DNA from: Heterobilharzia americana
Taxonomy: Eukaryota; Platyhelminthes; Trematoda; Strigeidida; Schistosomatidae
Direction of reading: 5' to 3'
Length of the DNA stretch: 64,000 nt
NCBI GenBank assembly: GCA_944470555.2
Contig: OX104130.1
Coordinates: 53,415,491 to 53,479,490 of the forward strand
Within the stretch, counting starts at the first letter, position 1. Every line of letters starts with the position of its first letter. Shown here piece after piece: positions 32,758 through 44,781 of this stretch. The translations under genes and the position numbers were made by a program. The notes below the pieces were generated by a model that searched no databases, was not told the origin of the DNA, and saw nothing but the letters and a program-made list of their open reading frames with translations.

Positions 32758-32998
32758 AGGTATTTATTTATTGATGTAAGGTTGATATTCATCATGGACT
32801 GACATCAGTTGGAGAAGCATTGGAGACCTGAGAGCACTAGACAACGTTCAGTCCTACTGTGGGACTTCTCAGCGGTGCGCACCCATGACCTCACACCATC
32901 AGGGTTGGAACCCAGGATCTTTAGGTTCCGCGACCAGCCAGCTCATACTACAACAAAACAGTTGTCCAGTGCTCTCAGGTCCCCAAAATTTTCATGAA
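32758..32998. repeat. SINE-3 inverted pair
   Basis: Minus copy 32758-32944 with ribozyme 32833-32884 (GAAA damaged) and B-box complement GGGTTGGAACCC. The plus copy is reduced to the ribozyme 3' half, AACAAAACAGTTGTCCAGTG at 32950-32969. Confidence 0.72.
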
Positions 32999-33435
32999 CG
33001 TATAAAACCACTAGATTAAAAGTCAAATACTTATTCTGATTGGCCAGCTGTAGGATAAAGTGGTCCAATAAGGTTTTTCCTGACCACACAGTGACATGAA
33101 ACAGAAATTGAAATCCGAAACTTCTATCTAGGCGGCTGATGACTTGAAACGTTGATTTCCATGTAGCCCACCTATAATCTATAAAGTTAACTGATTTTGG
33201 GATTAAAACAACATGGCAGTCTATTTCATAGGATCAGAAATAAATAGCGGATTAACGAAATTAGTAAGCTGCTATAGCAGCTGAATTCTGTGACATCTAT
33301 ATCTTAGGTAGACATCATTGGTCGTATTGTTTTATTTATTTTCAGGGTCATTTTGACTTATGACTTAATTAGCAACATCACTGTGTAGCTCCATTCATGG
33401 GCTTTTGATTGACCCCTCATTCATTTATGTATGAC
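32999..33435. other. Unassigned sequence
   Basis: No recognised feature. Confidence 0.35.
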
Positions 33436-33765
33436 CTATAGTTCAGATAGACAACTGCAATCAATGCTAGACAAGACTCCAGTTAGCAAAATCAAAATTC
33501 TAATGGGGACACGAATGTCAAACTCGGAGCGGATAACACAGGGAGAGAACTCATCATGGGTCGAGAAGGTCTCGATGAAATGATGAGTGAGAAGGAAGAA
33601 CTGTTTGCAGATTTCTGTGCATTCAACGATTTGGTGATTGGAGGCAGTGTGTACAAACACAAGGACATTCACAAAGCGAAATGGACTTCATCAGATGGAT
33701 GCACCAAAAATCAGATCGACTACATCTCAATGTGAAAAAGGTGGAGAAGCAGACTGGCTATCAAT
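33436..33765 (+). mobile_element. RTE-J: isolated endonuclease fragment
   Basis: About 330 bases homologous to RTE-B 8845-9175 (TTTGCAGATTTCTGTGCATTC, AACGATTTGGTGATTGGAGG). GDMNAKLG is destroyed by a one-base loss (GGGGACACGAATGTCAAAC). Both ends are missing, so it is a truncated piece, not a standard 3'-anchored insertion. Confidence 0.82.
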
Positions 33766-33844
33766 TTTGACTAGCTGAGATAGCCATGGTTTGGTAAACT
33801 TGTTTGACAGTCAAGTAAAGTGAAGTATGAAAAACCTGGTCAAT

Positions 33845-33950
33845 AGTCGCGTCTTGTAGCTTAGTTGGTAGAGCACCAGGCCGGAAACCTGGCGGTTGCT
33901 GGTTATAATCCTACCGCCGCCCAAGTTTTCAATCATCACTCAGTATCAGT
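33845..33950 (+). repeat. SINE-4 (tRNA-like) element
   Basis: TTGTAGCTTAGTTGGTAGAG (A box), anticodon-arm-like CAGGCCGGAAACCTG, B-box relic GGTTATAATCC, 3' end TCATCACTCAGTATC. Confidence 0.78.
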
Positions 33951-34295
33951 AATACAAGTCAACCCAACCAACAACTATCTCAGATAGACAAAATGATTTT
34001 CCATTATTCTCTCAATAATAAGCTGTCCTCAACATATAATGAGTAACTATAGCAAATTATAAATACGCATAAATTCACATATATGCCTGTGAAAAAACTC
34101 TTCTCATCACTAAGACATACACATCTGCAATGATAATCCTATTGCTAATTCAAACCTTCCTCCTACTGGTATGGGATAGATAAGGCAAAGAATAACTTAA
34201 CCATTATCTATCTGAATACAAAACTAAATTCGATATGCAATGAAGTATGGAACGGGAGTGAACGAAACACACACATGTATGCAGAACAGAGACAT

Positions 34296-34302
<7 letters not shown>

Positions 34303-34346
<44 letters not shown>
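34303..34346. repeat. (GA)n microsatellite
   Basis: About 22 GA units. Confidence 0.95.
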
Positions 34347-34349
<3 letters not shown>

Positions 34350-34719
34350 CTTTATGGGACTGTATAAGCCTGAGAAACATTGTTATAGTAGGAGAAAAAG
34401 TGGTAAACAATGCAGCAGACACACATATGCACGTACACCTATACAGTATACAAAAAGCTGGAGAAGGTAAATAGAAGGTAAATAGTAAATGAAATTAAGA
34501 TTTTGTAAATATTCTAATCATCGTATATGTGACAGGAAAGTCAGTAGACTAAAAAGAAAAGGCGAATATTTTCTAGCTTTAAACAGATGGATTAGATTGA
34601 AAAAACAAAACAGACCTTGTAAAAGCGATTATCTACATATGCATATATATGAGAAAAGCATCAGTAAGGGTTATTGAAGTGAAACTACCTAAAATAATCC
34701 CTACTTGACAGTTAGCATG

Positions 34720-34885
34720 TACTTTTTGTCTCATTTGGGACTTGTTAGTTGGACATATATGCATCCCAGAGAGTGATGTTGTTTCCCTCCAGACTCGAAG
34801 CCAGTACTCGTCGCATAAAACGCCAAAACGTTATTCATTAAGCCACTGTGGCACGGTAGCCAAGTCTTGTACAATGAATATTCGC
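34720..34885 (-). repeat. SINE-1, minus copy of an inverted pair
   Basis: tRNA-like part, B-box complement CCAGACTCGAAGCC, and a decayed ribozyme (CTAACAA, and GACAAAAAG in place of GACGAAAC) at 34725-34772. Confidence 0.75.
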
Positions 34886-35165
34886 TGTTACTATAACTAA
34901 TGCCCATTGTACAAGGGATGGTTATCATGCCACCATGGTCTGGTGTGTAACGCTTTGGCTTCGAGTCTACGGGGGGCAGATACATCCACCCGACGAGTTC
35001 CGAATAGGACGAAACACGTGTCCTAGATTCCTAGCTAGGTTCAACCAAGTAAATAATAGTAGTAAACATTCGGGTACTACCAAAGCACCCACATAGGAGC
35101 CCATATGTTAACAGACGTGGATCAGTTCGATCTAGTATAACAACGGAGAATTACGGCAACCATAT
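34886..35165 (+). repeat. SINE-1, plus copy of an inverted pair
   Basis: CCCATTGTACAAGGGATGG, a tRNA-like part with an internal deletion (GCTTTGGCTTCGAGTCTACG), ribozyme at 34981-35032, then the monomer tail with CACATAGGAGCCCATATGTT and AACAACGGAGAATTACGG. Confidence 0.82.
34981..35032 (+). ncRNA. Hammerhead ribozyme, SINE-1 type
   Basis: Core reads CCGACGA (T4 changed to C) with intact GAAA at 35011-35014. Stem II GTTCC/AGGAC; stem III ACACGTGT is a perfect 8-base palindrome; triplet GTC; stem I ATC/GAT plus flank. One core substitution away from consensus. Confidence 0.75.
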
Positions 35166-35214
35166 CAAGAAATTGGCATCAGTTATTGATTATTGAACTT
35201 CGCCTTATTTACTG

Positions 35215-36464
35215 GTTCACTAGTTTACTAGCCGGTCCTAGGTCCGGATAAAAAGGGAAGGTTGGGCATACGCTAGCAACCCTACCCACAAAAATCAACC
35301 CAATCGATAAAGAAACTTCAAATCACAAAGAAAATATAAAACACAAAATTATTCCTCACTGGATTCGGGGAGACGAAATGACACCGGTTGGTGAAAGCTT
35401 TCGGGAAGCCAATTGGCCGATATGTCTCTTCTGTCTGGAAGAAAGGGAAAGTAAGGATAAGGACATGGAATGTCCATGCAGTGTTTGAATCTGGCTGGCA
35501 AGGCTGACCATATTGGAAAGAGGTGAGAAGGTATGGCATATAAGTGCTAGGCTAGGAATCCGCGAGGAATCTGCAGATGGAATCGAAGTGGACTCTCCAA
35601 ACTCAACTGCAGAGTCAATAGTCCTTTCTGATCACCTAGACGACAGTCACAAGCTCACTGAGTTTTGAAATGGCTATCATGATGTCCTCAAGGGCATTGA
35701 AGGCTCTCATGCAGTAGGAACCTATCTCCTCCTGCAGGATCATGACAGCAAGATTCAAATCAAAAGAGGGGAAAGTTACAATCATTCAATGCCAAGCACC
35801 TACAAATAACCTGAAATCAGTATAGAGATCTATTTCACTGCATAAAGCGTGAACAACATCCAGATTCTCAACACGAATGTCAGTCAAGTCAGTCAGTGCT
35901 TCCACGTCATGGTTGAGAGACTTGGCACATTACGAGAAGCATCTCCAACCAACTTCACACATACATCATCAACAGCTTCCTCTTATACACACTTACTCAC
36001 TCAACACTGAGGATCAGATGGATGGTGAGGATAATAAGAATAAGCAAGAAGGAAGTCTGGCTGGCTGGCTGGCTAGCTGGCCGGTTGGCTAACAACGAGC
36101 CAACCAAGTAGCTATCACCCAACAAATATGGGAAGAAGAAAGTTGAGATGGATTATATTGGATTATATTTGATATAGACTGAGAAGGAAGAGGATTTGGG
36201 GACATCATGCATCAGGCCAAATGAGGTGAGGTGAGGTGAGTTGAGTTGAGGTCAGGCCATTGAGTGGAAACTAATTGGGAGACGATGAGTTGGTTGTCTG
36301 AGGTGAGGTTGATATGGAGGAGATTGTGTGAGGAATAAATGAAAGGTTGTGTGGGGTGATGGAGCCAGTGTGAAAGAGAAGAGTGTAGAGGAGAGAGTGA
36401 GATGGTGATGTGTTACTGAATGCCCTATGTTCCACTTGTAACCCAAAGGACTAGTAATAATAAC

Positions 36465-36508
<44 letters not shown>
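35215..36508 (+). mobile_element. RTE-C: internally deleted RTE LINE
   Basis: Has both the 5' end (CTAGTTTACTAGCCGGTCC, EN start GGACATGGAATGTCCATGC) and the 3' end (CTATGTTCCACTTGTAACCC) with a (TAA)n tail at 36450-36508. The middle, from the EN centre to the RT end, is missing: CACCTACAAATAA is joined near 35810 to CTGAAATCAG. At 1.3 kb it resembles a deletion derivative that could be mobilised in trans. Confidence 0.85.
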
Positions 36509-36510
<2 letters not shown>

Positions 36511-38044
36511 TTATTTACTGATTCTTGGGATTTCTTGTTGCTATACTGGGTTGAATAACTCAGTCGCCTGCATAGGAAAACTTCACGTATTGATGGAGTT
36601 TAGAATAGTCACCTCCTATGTATCTATCTGATGGTCAGTTGAGCTGACTGAAACACTTTTTCAATAGGATACACGTCGATTGACCATTGAAATTGGTGGA
36701 AAATTTGTGTTGTTGGTATGTTCAAACTCGTATTCTTCGGGTTACTGACCATATATTCGACTGACGGAAATGAAAGAATCAGCTACTAATGCACTGTTCT
36801 TCTTGGTTCATTCACCAAGTGTTTTATCCTGCTGACTTCTTATTTCACACTTGTAGCAGTCAAATGTAGTGAAAATAATACTAGTTTGTTGAACTGCCGG
36901 TGTTTTAGACAGTTCTGTCATTAATGACAAAACTATGCCGTTATCATTATGACTGACAATGTACCATATCATCCTTGATTCCAGTTGCCGACTGGGTTTT
37001 TCTACGTTATCGAAAAGATGGTAATCTAAGTAACAAGTAGATTGTTAGTGATATACTAAAAGAGACTGTAGAATTTTAGGAGTCAAATAGTATAGGATCC
37101 TGCTCCACGCAGGTTTCGTACTTGTCAGTCCTTATCACGAAGACTTATTTTTAAACTTGAGGGAATTCTGCATTCCCTTAGATATAATAAACTTGTATCC
37201 TTTCGCGTTAAGGTCACAGAATTTATCGCTAGGTTATGGAAGTTACGATTAGCTCCCTGGAGGGATATATTATGCACACAGCGTGGTAACTGGTTGACAA
37301 AAATTGTTGTCTATGGATTAAAATTATTCGATTCTGAGGTTCGATTGTGATTTTCTTAGTTTGAACTGCTATAGAGAACTTATATGACTGATGGTTGTGA
37401 AGACAGGAAAAGTTCATCATTTAGCGTTTGACAATTATTTTTATCAATCAATAAGTCTATACCCTTCAAAATGTTCTTGCTTTAAGGACTGGAGTCAGAT
37501 TTCCATATGAATACGTTGACACTTTATCCGTTGTGGGTCTAATCGAGTAAAACTAAAACTGAAGTAAGTGATAACAGGGATAGTTCGACGCCTACTCTTC
37601 CAATTTCAACTGATGCAAACTGAAGAAGGTATGGTTGATCCTTATATTTTTGGATACAGTCATTAGTTCTTTGATGCATAGAAGTACTAAACACTAGTTA
37701 CATGTCCAAAGGTGGGCTTCGCATTTTGAAATCATTGCAGAATTTTATCGTCATTGGTTTTTGAGTGTTTTTTCCAGTCGAATGACTAAACTACATTTCC
37801 TAGATGACATGATTAGTTCTGAATGCTTCAAGGTATTTATTCCTCCCTGTTGGATGGGATGACTGACAGTCTGCTTCTTGGCAACTTTAGTTTGGTAAAA
37901 GGTAGACACAAGCTACAGTTTCATGAAGTGTGACAGCTCTTTGTCTTACACAATGGTGTTCCTGAGGAAGGCTAACTAAATTGACTCGTCCATGTTGGCA
38001 TATGAGTTCCTATGTGATAATAGAACCAACATCTTATAAACTAT
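36509..38044. other. Unassigned sequence with one SINE-2-like ribozyme relic
   Basis: At 37094-37145, minus strand, GTGATAA, GGACTGACAAGTAC and GAAACCTGC mimic a SINE-2 hammerhead with a broken core. No gene is recognised in the rest. Confidence 0.45.
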
Positions 38045-38245
38045 ACCCATTGAACAAGACGTATCTGTCGTGACTCGGTGGTCTAGTAGATAATGCTCTG
38101 GCATTTGAAGTGACGGATAGAAGGTTCAAGTCTTAGTGAGAATAACAATGCTCACTGGGATGCAGACATATTCAGGTGACCAGTCCTAAATGAGACGAAA
38201 CCAACGTCCTGGATTTTACTCCTAGCCACTATCCATAATTACCAT
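38045..38245 (+). repeat. SINE-1 element
   Basis: ACCCATTGAACAAGACG, A box near GGTGGTCTAGTAGATAATG, B-box relic GGTTCAAGTCTTAG, ribozyme, then TCCTAGCCACTATCC. Confidence 0.82.
38166..38217 (+). ncRNA. Hammerhead-like motif, SINE-1 type
   Basis: GTGACCA replaces CTGACGA, but GAAA (38197-38200), stem III ACCAACGT, GTC and stem I TTCAG/CTGGA are kept. Core substitutions predict no activity. Confidence 0.65.
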
Positions 38246-38814
38246 TGTTTTCAGTAACATAGAAGTAGTAGGAATATTGTCAATGTTTTTTCGCAGCTTT
38301 TCATAATATAATCCTACAGTTAGGTGGTAATTTTCGACAGATTACTGCAGATAACAAGGTCAAAGGTTACTAACACTGGTTAGGGAATATTCTTCACTTA
38401 AGGTTGAAATGAAAGAATAATGGTATACTTTTATAACCAATATGTGTAACATTAAAGGCTACCCCAGCAACTAATAAAATGATCAAGTAGGTGTTTTTTG
38501 TGTCTTGACTCGAAAAATGGATTTAGTGAAATAAATACATGCTTGGGTTTCTGTAGAGTCAGTCATTTGAAGAACACAGATGAAGAGTATTAAAACAGTG
38601 TGGTAGGGGTTTCAAATAACGAAATTAAGATCTTACAAATACACTTAGGAAGGGTGATGTACAAGGATTGAAATCCTAGAAATAAGGAAAAACTTTTCGA
38701 ATAAATGATTTTCAGTAAAGGCAGACATATCAGAGTCATTGTGAACCACATATGTTGAAAGCATATTCGGAGTAAACAGGTTTTTCGTTCTAGTATGGGA
38801 TTCCTATTTTATCA
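38246..38814. other. Unassigned sequence
   Basis: At 38450-38510 half of an inverted-repeat element (AAAGGCTACCCCAGCAACT). Otherwise nothing recognised. Confidence 0.45.
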
Positions 38815-39126
38815 TTTATCCCTTGAATTCCTAGTGGAAATAGGGCTTCTGTAGAAAGTCTCCGTTGCACTCTCTTTTCTCCAGTCTTTCAAACCTGGCT
38901 TCCCGACTGCCCAGAAGCTTACATTTCTTCCTCACACGATCTCTCCCAAGTCATCCTCGGACGCAAAACTCATCGTTTCCCCTTTGTGCATCACTCAAGG
39001 GCCTGATGCGTAATGTCCCCGAACCCTCTTCCTTCTCAGTGTATGTCAAATAAAATCCAATATAATCCATCTCAACTTTCTGCTTCCAATAGTTGTTAAG
39101 CGATGGGTTGTTGTTTGGCTCGTTGC

Positions 39127-39333
39127 CAGTCAGTCAGTCAGTCAGTCAGTCAGTCAGTCAGTCAGTCAGTCAGTCAGTCAGTCAGTCAGTCAGTCAGTCA
39201 GTCAGTCAGCCAGTCAGTCAGTCAGTCAGTCAGTCAGTCAGTCAGTCAGTCAGTCAGTCAGTCAGTCAGTCAGTCAGTCAGTCAGTCAGTCAGTCAGTCA
39301 GTCAGTCAGTCAGTCAGTCAGTCAGTCAGTCAG
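39127..39333. repeat. (CAGT)n expansion inside RTE-D
   Basis: About 52 units with a single interruption near 39209. It sits where sister copies have GGCTGGCTGGCTAGCTGG, so it probably grew from that short run. Confidence 0.93.
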
Positions 39334-39586
39334 AGTTCCTTCTTGCTTATTCTTATTACTGTCACCATCCATCTGATCGTCAGTGTTGAGTGAGTGGTTG
39401 AGTGAGTGAGTGAGTGAGTGAGTGAGTGTGTGAGTGAGTGTAGGAGGAAGCTGTTGATGATGTATGTGTGAAGTTGGTTGGAGATGCTTCTCGTAATGTG
39501 CCAAGTCTCTCAACCATGACGTGGAAGCACTGACTGACTTGACTGACATTCGTGTTGAGAATCTGGATGTTGTTCACGCTTTATGC

Positions 39587-39741
39587 TGAGTGGAGTGGAG
39601 TGGAGTGGAGTGGAGTGAAGTGGAGTGGAGTGGAGTGGAGTGGAGTGAAGTGAAGTGGAGTGAAGTGGAGTGGAGTGGAGTGGAGTGGAGTGGAGTGGAG
39701 TGGAGTGGAGTGGAGTGGAGTGGAGTGGAGTGGAGTGGAGT
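39587..39741. repeat. (GTGGA)n expansion inside RTE-D
   Basis: About 31 pentamers, some GTGAA. RTE-A has just two units at the homologous place (GAGTGGAGTGGAG near 2452). Confidence 0.93.
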
Positions 39742-42443
39742 GCAGTGCAGTGCAGTAGATCTGCACACTGATTTCAGATGATTGAGGGAAGGCTGGTCTT
39801 ACTTACTGTTCCGATCCTGACTTTGACATCCTCATCTGTGCAACCGTCACCACCACCACCACCGTCACCACCGCCACCTGTAGTTGAAACAATGCTGCCC
39901 TACCTAGGTGGGTGAAAGAGACAAATTCCTTCACATTTCCCCCGTTGATGGTCATTGAGGCTCGTTGTTGTTGTTGCTGATGTCGCTGTTGCTGCTGTTG
40001 TTGTTGTTGTTGCTGATGTCGCTGTTGCTGTTGCTGTTGGGTATCTTCATCACCTCTATCTTCCCCAAGTTGATTTGAAGGAAGTCCCGTCTCCCTTCAC
40101 TGCCTCTCCTAGCCTCGCCTCGCCTCGCCTCTTCTGCCAACTTCATGCTTTTCGCTTGCAGATCTTCCAGTCTGTGCGACAACATATATTACACATAAAT
40201 GACAATGCGCGAAATTCAAATCGTCCTCTGAGGTCTTTCCATCAGTCCAGTCGCCGTTTGCCCATCTTCTCACAGCTCCTCATAGTTTCTTGCACGATCC
40301 AGTCCAGTCCAATCGAGTCCAGTTGAGTTGACCACAGTCAGGAAGATCATACATGATAGTAGGCGCCAACTTCGTCTCACTCCTGTCTTCACTTAGAATG
40401 ACGTCACTGAGCTTTCCAATGTGAATCACTTTGCATATGGTGTTGTCATATACTTATTGAATGAGTTTGATAAAGGTTTATAGCACTAAAAGTGTAGTGT
40501 TGAAGCAGCAGCCTGACAAATTACTTCTTGGTCGACGCCTTGGTTGAAGGCCTTTTCAAGTGGATGAATTTGAGATAATGTAGAGAGTTGACTGGCATTC
40601 TATCCTCTGTTCTATGATGATGTGTATCTTTGCAACTTGATCCGCACATGATTTGTTCTTCCTGAAGCCAGCCAACCAGCCTGTTCTGGTCGTTATTTTG
40701 AATGCAGAGCATCTTCTGGTCTCTCCAGGATGATGCGGCCTAATACTTTGCTTGATTGGGGTGGACAGTGACAGGAGCATGATTCCTCGCCAGTTCTTTC
40801 AAAGACTTAGGTCTCCTTTGTTTGGGAGTTTGACAGGGTAGCTCTTCTTTCAATCAATGCACAGGTACCTTTCCTTCCTTCCTTCCTTGCAAACCTTCTG
40901 CAGTAGTGGTGTGACGATATCTGCTGTTGTCTCTGCATCTGTTTTCGGTGCTTCTGGAGGAATTCCATCTGGTCCTGCTGCTTTTCCGCATTTCAGCAAC
41001 TTTATGGTGTTCAGGACTTCAATTCTGTTTTTGTCGGAGGGTTTGTATTCACTGATAGTTCTGTGGCTGGCTGGGCTGCTGCTGGTATTTCTAGACGAGT
41101 TGCATGTGGTGGTTGACTGAAGAGTTTTTTGAAGTGGTCAGCCATCGTTTCTTTTATTTTTCCTCTTTGGTAAATAGCTTCCCTTCACTATCTCTCATTG
41201 GTTTCATCTGTGTTGATCTCTCCCCAGATGGTAACCTGGTTATTTGATACAGTGTTGTCAGGTCTCTATCTCTTCTATCTGCAGCCTGTTCTGCTTCACT
41301 TGTCAGTGTGTCGTGGAAGTGTCTTTTGTCTTTCCGTGCACTCTTCGTCACTTTATTGTCCAGTGTAGTATTTTTTAGGTTGTGTTCAGTTTCTCTTTTC
41401 ATTGTTCATCCCTGCACTCCACTCCACTGCACTGCATTGCACTGGTTCGTCTTCTGCTTCATCATCTTCCTGTCCCTCCTCTATCAGCTTCCATGTTCAG
41501 GGGAGATTCACTGCTTGTCTTGTCTTGTTTCTTCTTTCTTCCTAACACGGTTATGCAGGTTTCCTTGCACATCTCTTCCAAAGAGTTCCAGTGTTCTTCC
41601 ATACAGGTTTCTTCAGGGATGTTGCCCAATATCTCCCATTTCGTCCTGATGGCTGACTGATGTGAAGATGTCTTTTTAAATTTCGTCCTTCAGTTCAGTT
41701 TCTGTTCTGAGTGTTGAACTTGAAGTGTGGTCTATCATCACCAACTTCTTTGAAGTCTTTCAACTTGGTTTTGCAGGTAGGTTCGTTTCACTAGATGGTG
41801 AATGGTGTGAACCTACATTTGCTTTGCTTGTTGATGTGATCTTGTGTCCAGTAGATTGTGTGTGTCTCCACTTTCTTGATATTGAGATGAAGTTGATGTG
41901 ATATTTAGTGTAGTGTATCCATCTGTTGAGTGGTGAGATTGAATCCATGTCGCTTCCTTGTGAATATCATAATAGCCACTCGGAAACTGGGTTCGCTCGT
42001 GGTTGTCGTCCGCGTGACAATATTGGGGTACATTATTGTCTCCTGTTCAGCTGACAGATTGCAGACTCCACCTCCATTCCATCTACTTTCACGAATTCCT
42101 GGCACTTCTATGCTATACCTTCTCACCTCTTTTGCAATATGAGCAGCCCTGTCAGCCAGATTCAAACATTGTGTGGACATTCCATGTCCTTATCCTTACT
42201 TTCCCTTTCTTCCAGACAGAAGAGACATATCGGCCAATTGGCTTCCCGAAAGCTTTCACCAACCGGTGTCATTTCGTCTCCCCGAATCCAGTGAGGAATA
42301 ATTTTGTGTTTTATATTTTCTTTGTGATTTGAAGTTTCTTTATCGATTGGGTTGATTTTTGTGGGTAGGGTTGCTCGGCGTATGCTGAACCTTTCCTGTT
42401 TATCCGGGCTTAGAACTAGCTAGTAACTAGTGAACTAGTTAAC

Positions 42444-43309
42444 TAGGCGAGGTTGTGGGATTCCTATGACGTAAATCTGTTTCTGCGCAGAATGCCATTC
42501 TTCCAGCTGGACAACTCAACATGAAGGAAAGCAAATTCACACTTTGACTTCCATTCGGGTATTGAATGAATAGTTGGGAAATCATTCGTAGATGTTTTTA
42601 ATATGTTCAACTTGACTGATAGTTCACTGGAGCTTAGAGGGGAGGCGAATCTGACACTCCAGAATATACATAAAATACTAAACAGGTAGCAGATTAAGTG
42701 TCGTTCTCATTGTCAATGTATCTGAACGTGTTTTTTTTCTCCGACAAACAGTTGGTATGCGTAAAATACTAGAAAATCAGATGTGAATACATTTCACTTT
42801 GTCAGTGTATTATTCACATAAAAATTTCACTGTTTATTGAAGCAAATTAGTGAGAATGCATGAGATATAGATATCAACATTTGGCATACTTTATAACTTT
42901 GTATAATGAAGAAATTCTACAAAAATGCCTAATTTTTTCTCACCATATGCGCGTATGTGTGAGAGAGAAGATAGCAAATACCATTTGCCCTGACATTTAA
43001 AAATTTCTCCAAGGTCACGTAAACTATAGTTTATGATGCATATTTCTTTTTATTTAAGTGTTTGCTTGTGAATTTTATTCTTCTGAAAGATACTTATACC
43101 TTTTTCTTTGTTTCTTTCCGTTTCTCACTATCTATCTATCTATTTAAGTGTTGTTTTGCGTGTAGGATGGAAAAAGCATTCCTCTTTACTATTCGTGAAC
43201 AATGCTAAGATTATGTGATGTTATCTTAATTTCATTCACTTATTTGCGCGCGTATTTTTATTACCGGTTTGTTCAATGCTCACTGTTTATTCATCTGTAT
43301 ATTAGTGCA
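42444..43309. other. Unassigned AT-rich sequence
   Basis: No gene or named repeat recognised. Confidence 0.4.
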
Positions 43310-43480
43310 TTGTTTTGTTGGAGGCAATCGGCGGTTTTTCAGCAGTTGTCAGCAAGGTGTACCTTCAGTCTGCAGGGGAGTGGTTGCATTTTGAGAGATC
43401 AGCATACACATCAGTCAGTCATGAAGTCAAAAATTTTGCCACTGTGCTATGCAAGACAACACTAATCCCCTGAAGGGCTA
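43310..43480 (-). repeat. SINE-2 element, decayed
   Basis: Complement has GTACACCTTGCTGACAACTG and GAAAAACCGCCG, a hammerhead with a collapsed stem II. GTTGGAGGCAATCGGC at the left is shared with 31470. Confidence 0.62.
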
Positions 43481-43869
43481 CGTGATGTATACTGATTAGT
43501 CACTAGAGAGTAATCGATTTCGTACTATCAGTCAGAGTCCTTCACTATAGTGAATATCTTAGCTCGGTGACCACAATGCAAAATGGCCAGTATGATTCAT
43601 TTAGCCCTTTGAACTAGACAAGATGACATTCGATAGTCTCCATAATCGTATCAAGGTAATTCATAACTTTGAACGTATCCGGACCAACAGTGGACTAGAT
43701 GGCTTGGAAAAACTTCGGAACCGAGTTAGTATGATTCGTCGCATAAGGTGTATTTTTATTAGTGTTATCTTGGGGAAGCATGTTAAGACAAATGTTATGA
43801 ATCTCTTTCTCCACCCAGCAAAGTTAGTTTTTAGTACTTTCCTTCTGTCTCATCCTATTGTGTAATTGT

Positions 43870-44060
43870 ATCCAGGGCTATAGGAGACAGCTTCTCTCTA
43901 TATTCTTTATTTTATTGGAGTCTACCACTCTTGATATAGGCAATTTTTCGTGCTCGAACGATCTAACAGACTGCGTTCGATTACTCTGACCTATATGTTT
44001 AACCTTGCAATCGTTGAAAAGGATTTGGTAAACCAAATTACTTACTTTGCATTCAACTGA
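43870..44060 (-). pseudogene. Penelope-like element, GIY-YIG core fragment
   Basis: Minus-strand LVYQILFNDCKVKHIGQSNR and SVRSFEHEKL resemble the PLE core VYKI.CNDC...YIGQT.R...R..EH. YIG has become HIG. Short and isolated. Confidence 0.65.
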
Positions 44061-44781
44061 TGAGTGAAAAAATGGATCTTTTGGATTCTACTACCGTTCA
44101 TCTCCAAGAAATTACAGCATAATATACACCGTGGCAGTACTAAGGCATTCATTCAATACAGGATCATATATGCCAATAAATACCTGTCAATTCGACCCAG
44201 CATAATACTGATTTGGAAACTGTGAGTACCAATACATAGCTTATATGGATATGCGTGGTGGTATGATCAGCAGTGATCGGCAGCGATATCCAAGATGGAT
44301 TTTGTTATTTTTCAAAGAAGGTAAATTTACCTCTCATTGTTATTATTTTCAATGAGACTCAAATCAACCAAAACACGAGTTTTGGATCCTACTGATCATG
44401 AGGATGTTGAAATTTCCATATAAACAATGCATACATCGCCAGTGGTTGATGAATTCCGTTGATAAAAAGAAACAATCTTGACAAACTATAAGCAATAATT
44501 TCAATATGATGAAGAATCTCATAATGATGTGGACAGTCAAGAAACTGGATTTCAGCTTATCGGATAAATTAAAAATCATGGCTCACTAGTATGATCAGAG
44601 TCCATCTGATTGTGTGTGTGTGTATACGTGTGCATGTTTTCATTTTGCTTACAGACATAATTGTGTTTGTGTTGAAAAGATTAATGATACGTGATTTATT
44701 CGTGAATTCATAAAAAGAAGTAACCCTTTGGTCTAGAAAGCTATATTTAAGCGGATTAGTTGAAATACTGTAGTCTCAATT
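44061..44781. other. Unassigned sequence
   Basis: No recognised gene; a short TG run lies at 44612-44622. Confidence 0.4.

Larger units (their letters stand above)
38815..42443 (-). mobile_element. RTE-D: near full-length RTE LINE with microsatellite expansions
   Basis: The complement runs from the family 5' end (CTAGTTCACTAGTTACTAGC near 42425) to a 3' end at 38822. Recognisable on the minus strand: EN entry HIAKEVRRYSIEVPGIRESR (42070-42130), KSARKDKRHFHDTLTSEAEQ (41270-41350), AAGPDGIPPEAP (40950-40990), GFRKNKSCADQ (40630-40690) and the box-C region near 40205. The EN centre with GD.NA is deleted near 41967. Several stretches of the C-terminal half have become long simple repeats. The last 300 bases are much more diverged than the middle. 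Not coding. Confidence 0.88.

Noticed and set aside
39127..39333. CRISPR-like periodic array
   Set aside because: The period is four bases with no unique spacers; it is a simple microsatellite.
39093..39393. Open frames of repeated Ser-Val-Ser-Gln on the plus strand
   Set aside because: They are translations of the (CAGT)n expansion inside RTE-D; the frame exists only because the repeat lacks stops.
39574..39781. Open frames of repeated His-Ser-Thr-Pro-Leu or Glu-Trp-Ser-Gly-Val
   Set aside because: Translations of the (GTGGA)n repeat in both directions, not genes.
43623..43865. 80-codon open frame adjoining the PLE fragment
   Set aside because: On the opposite strand to the PLE remnant and without family motifs.
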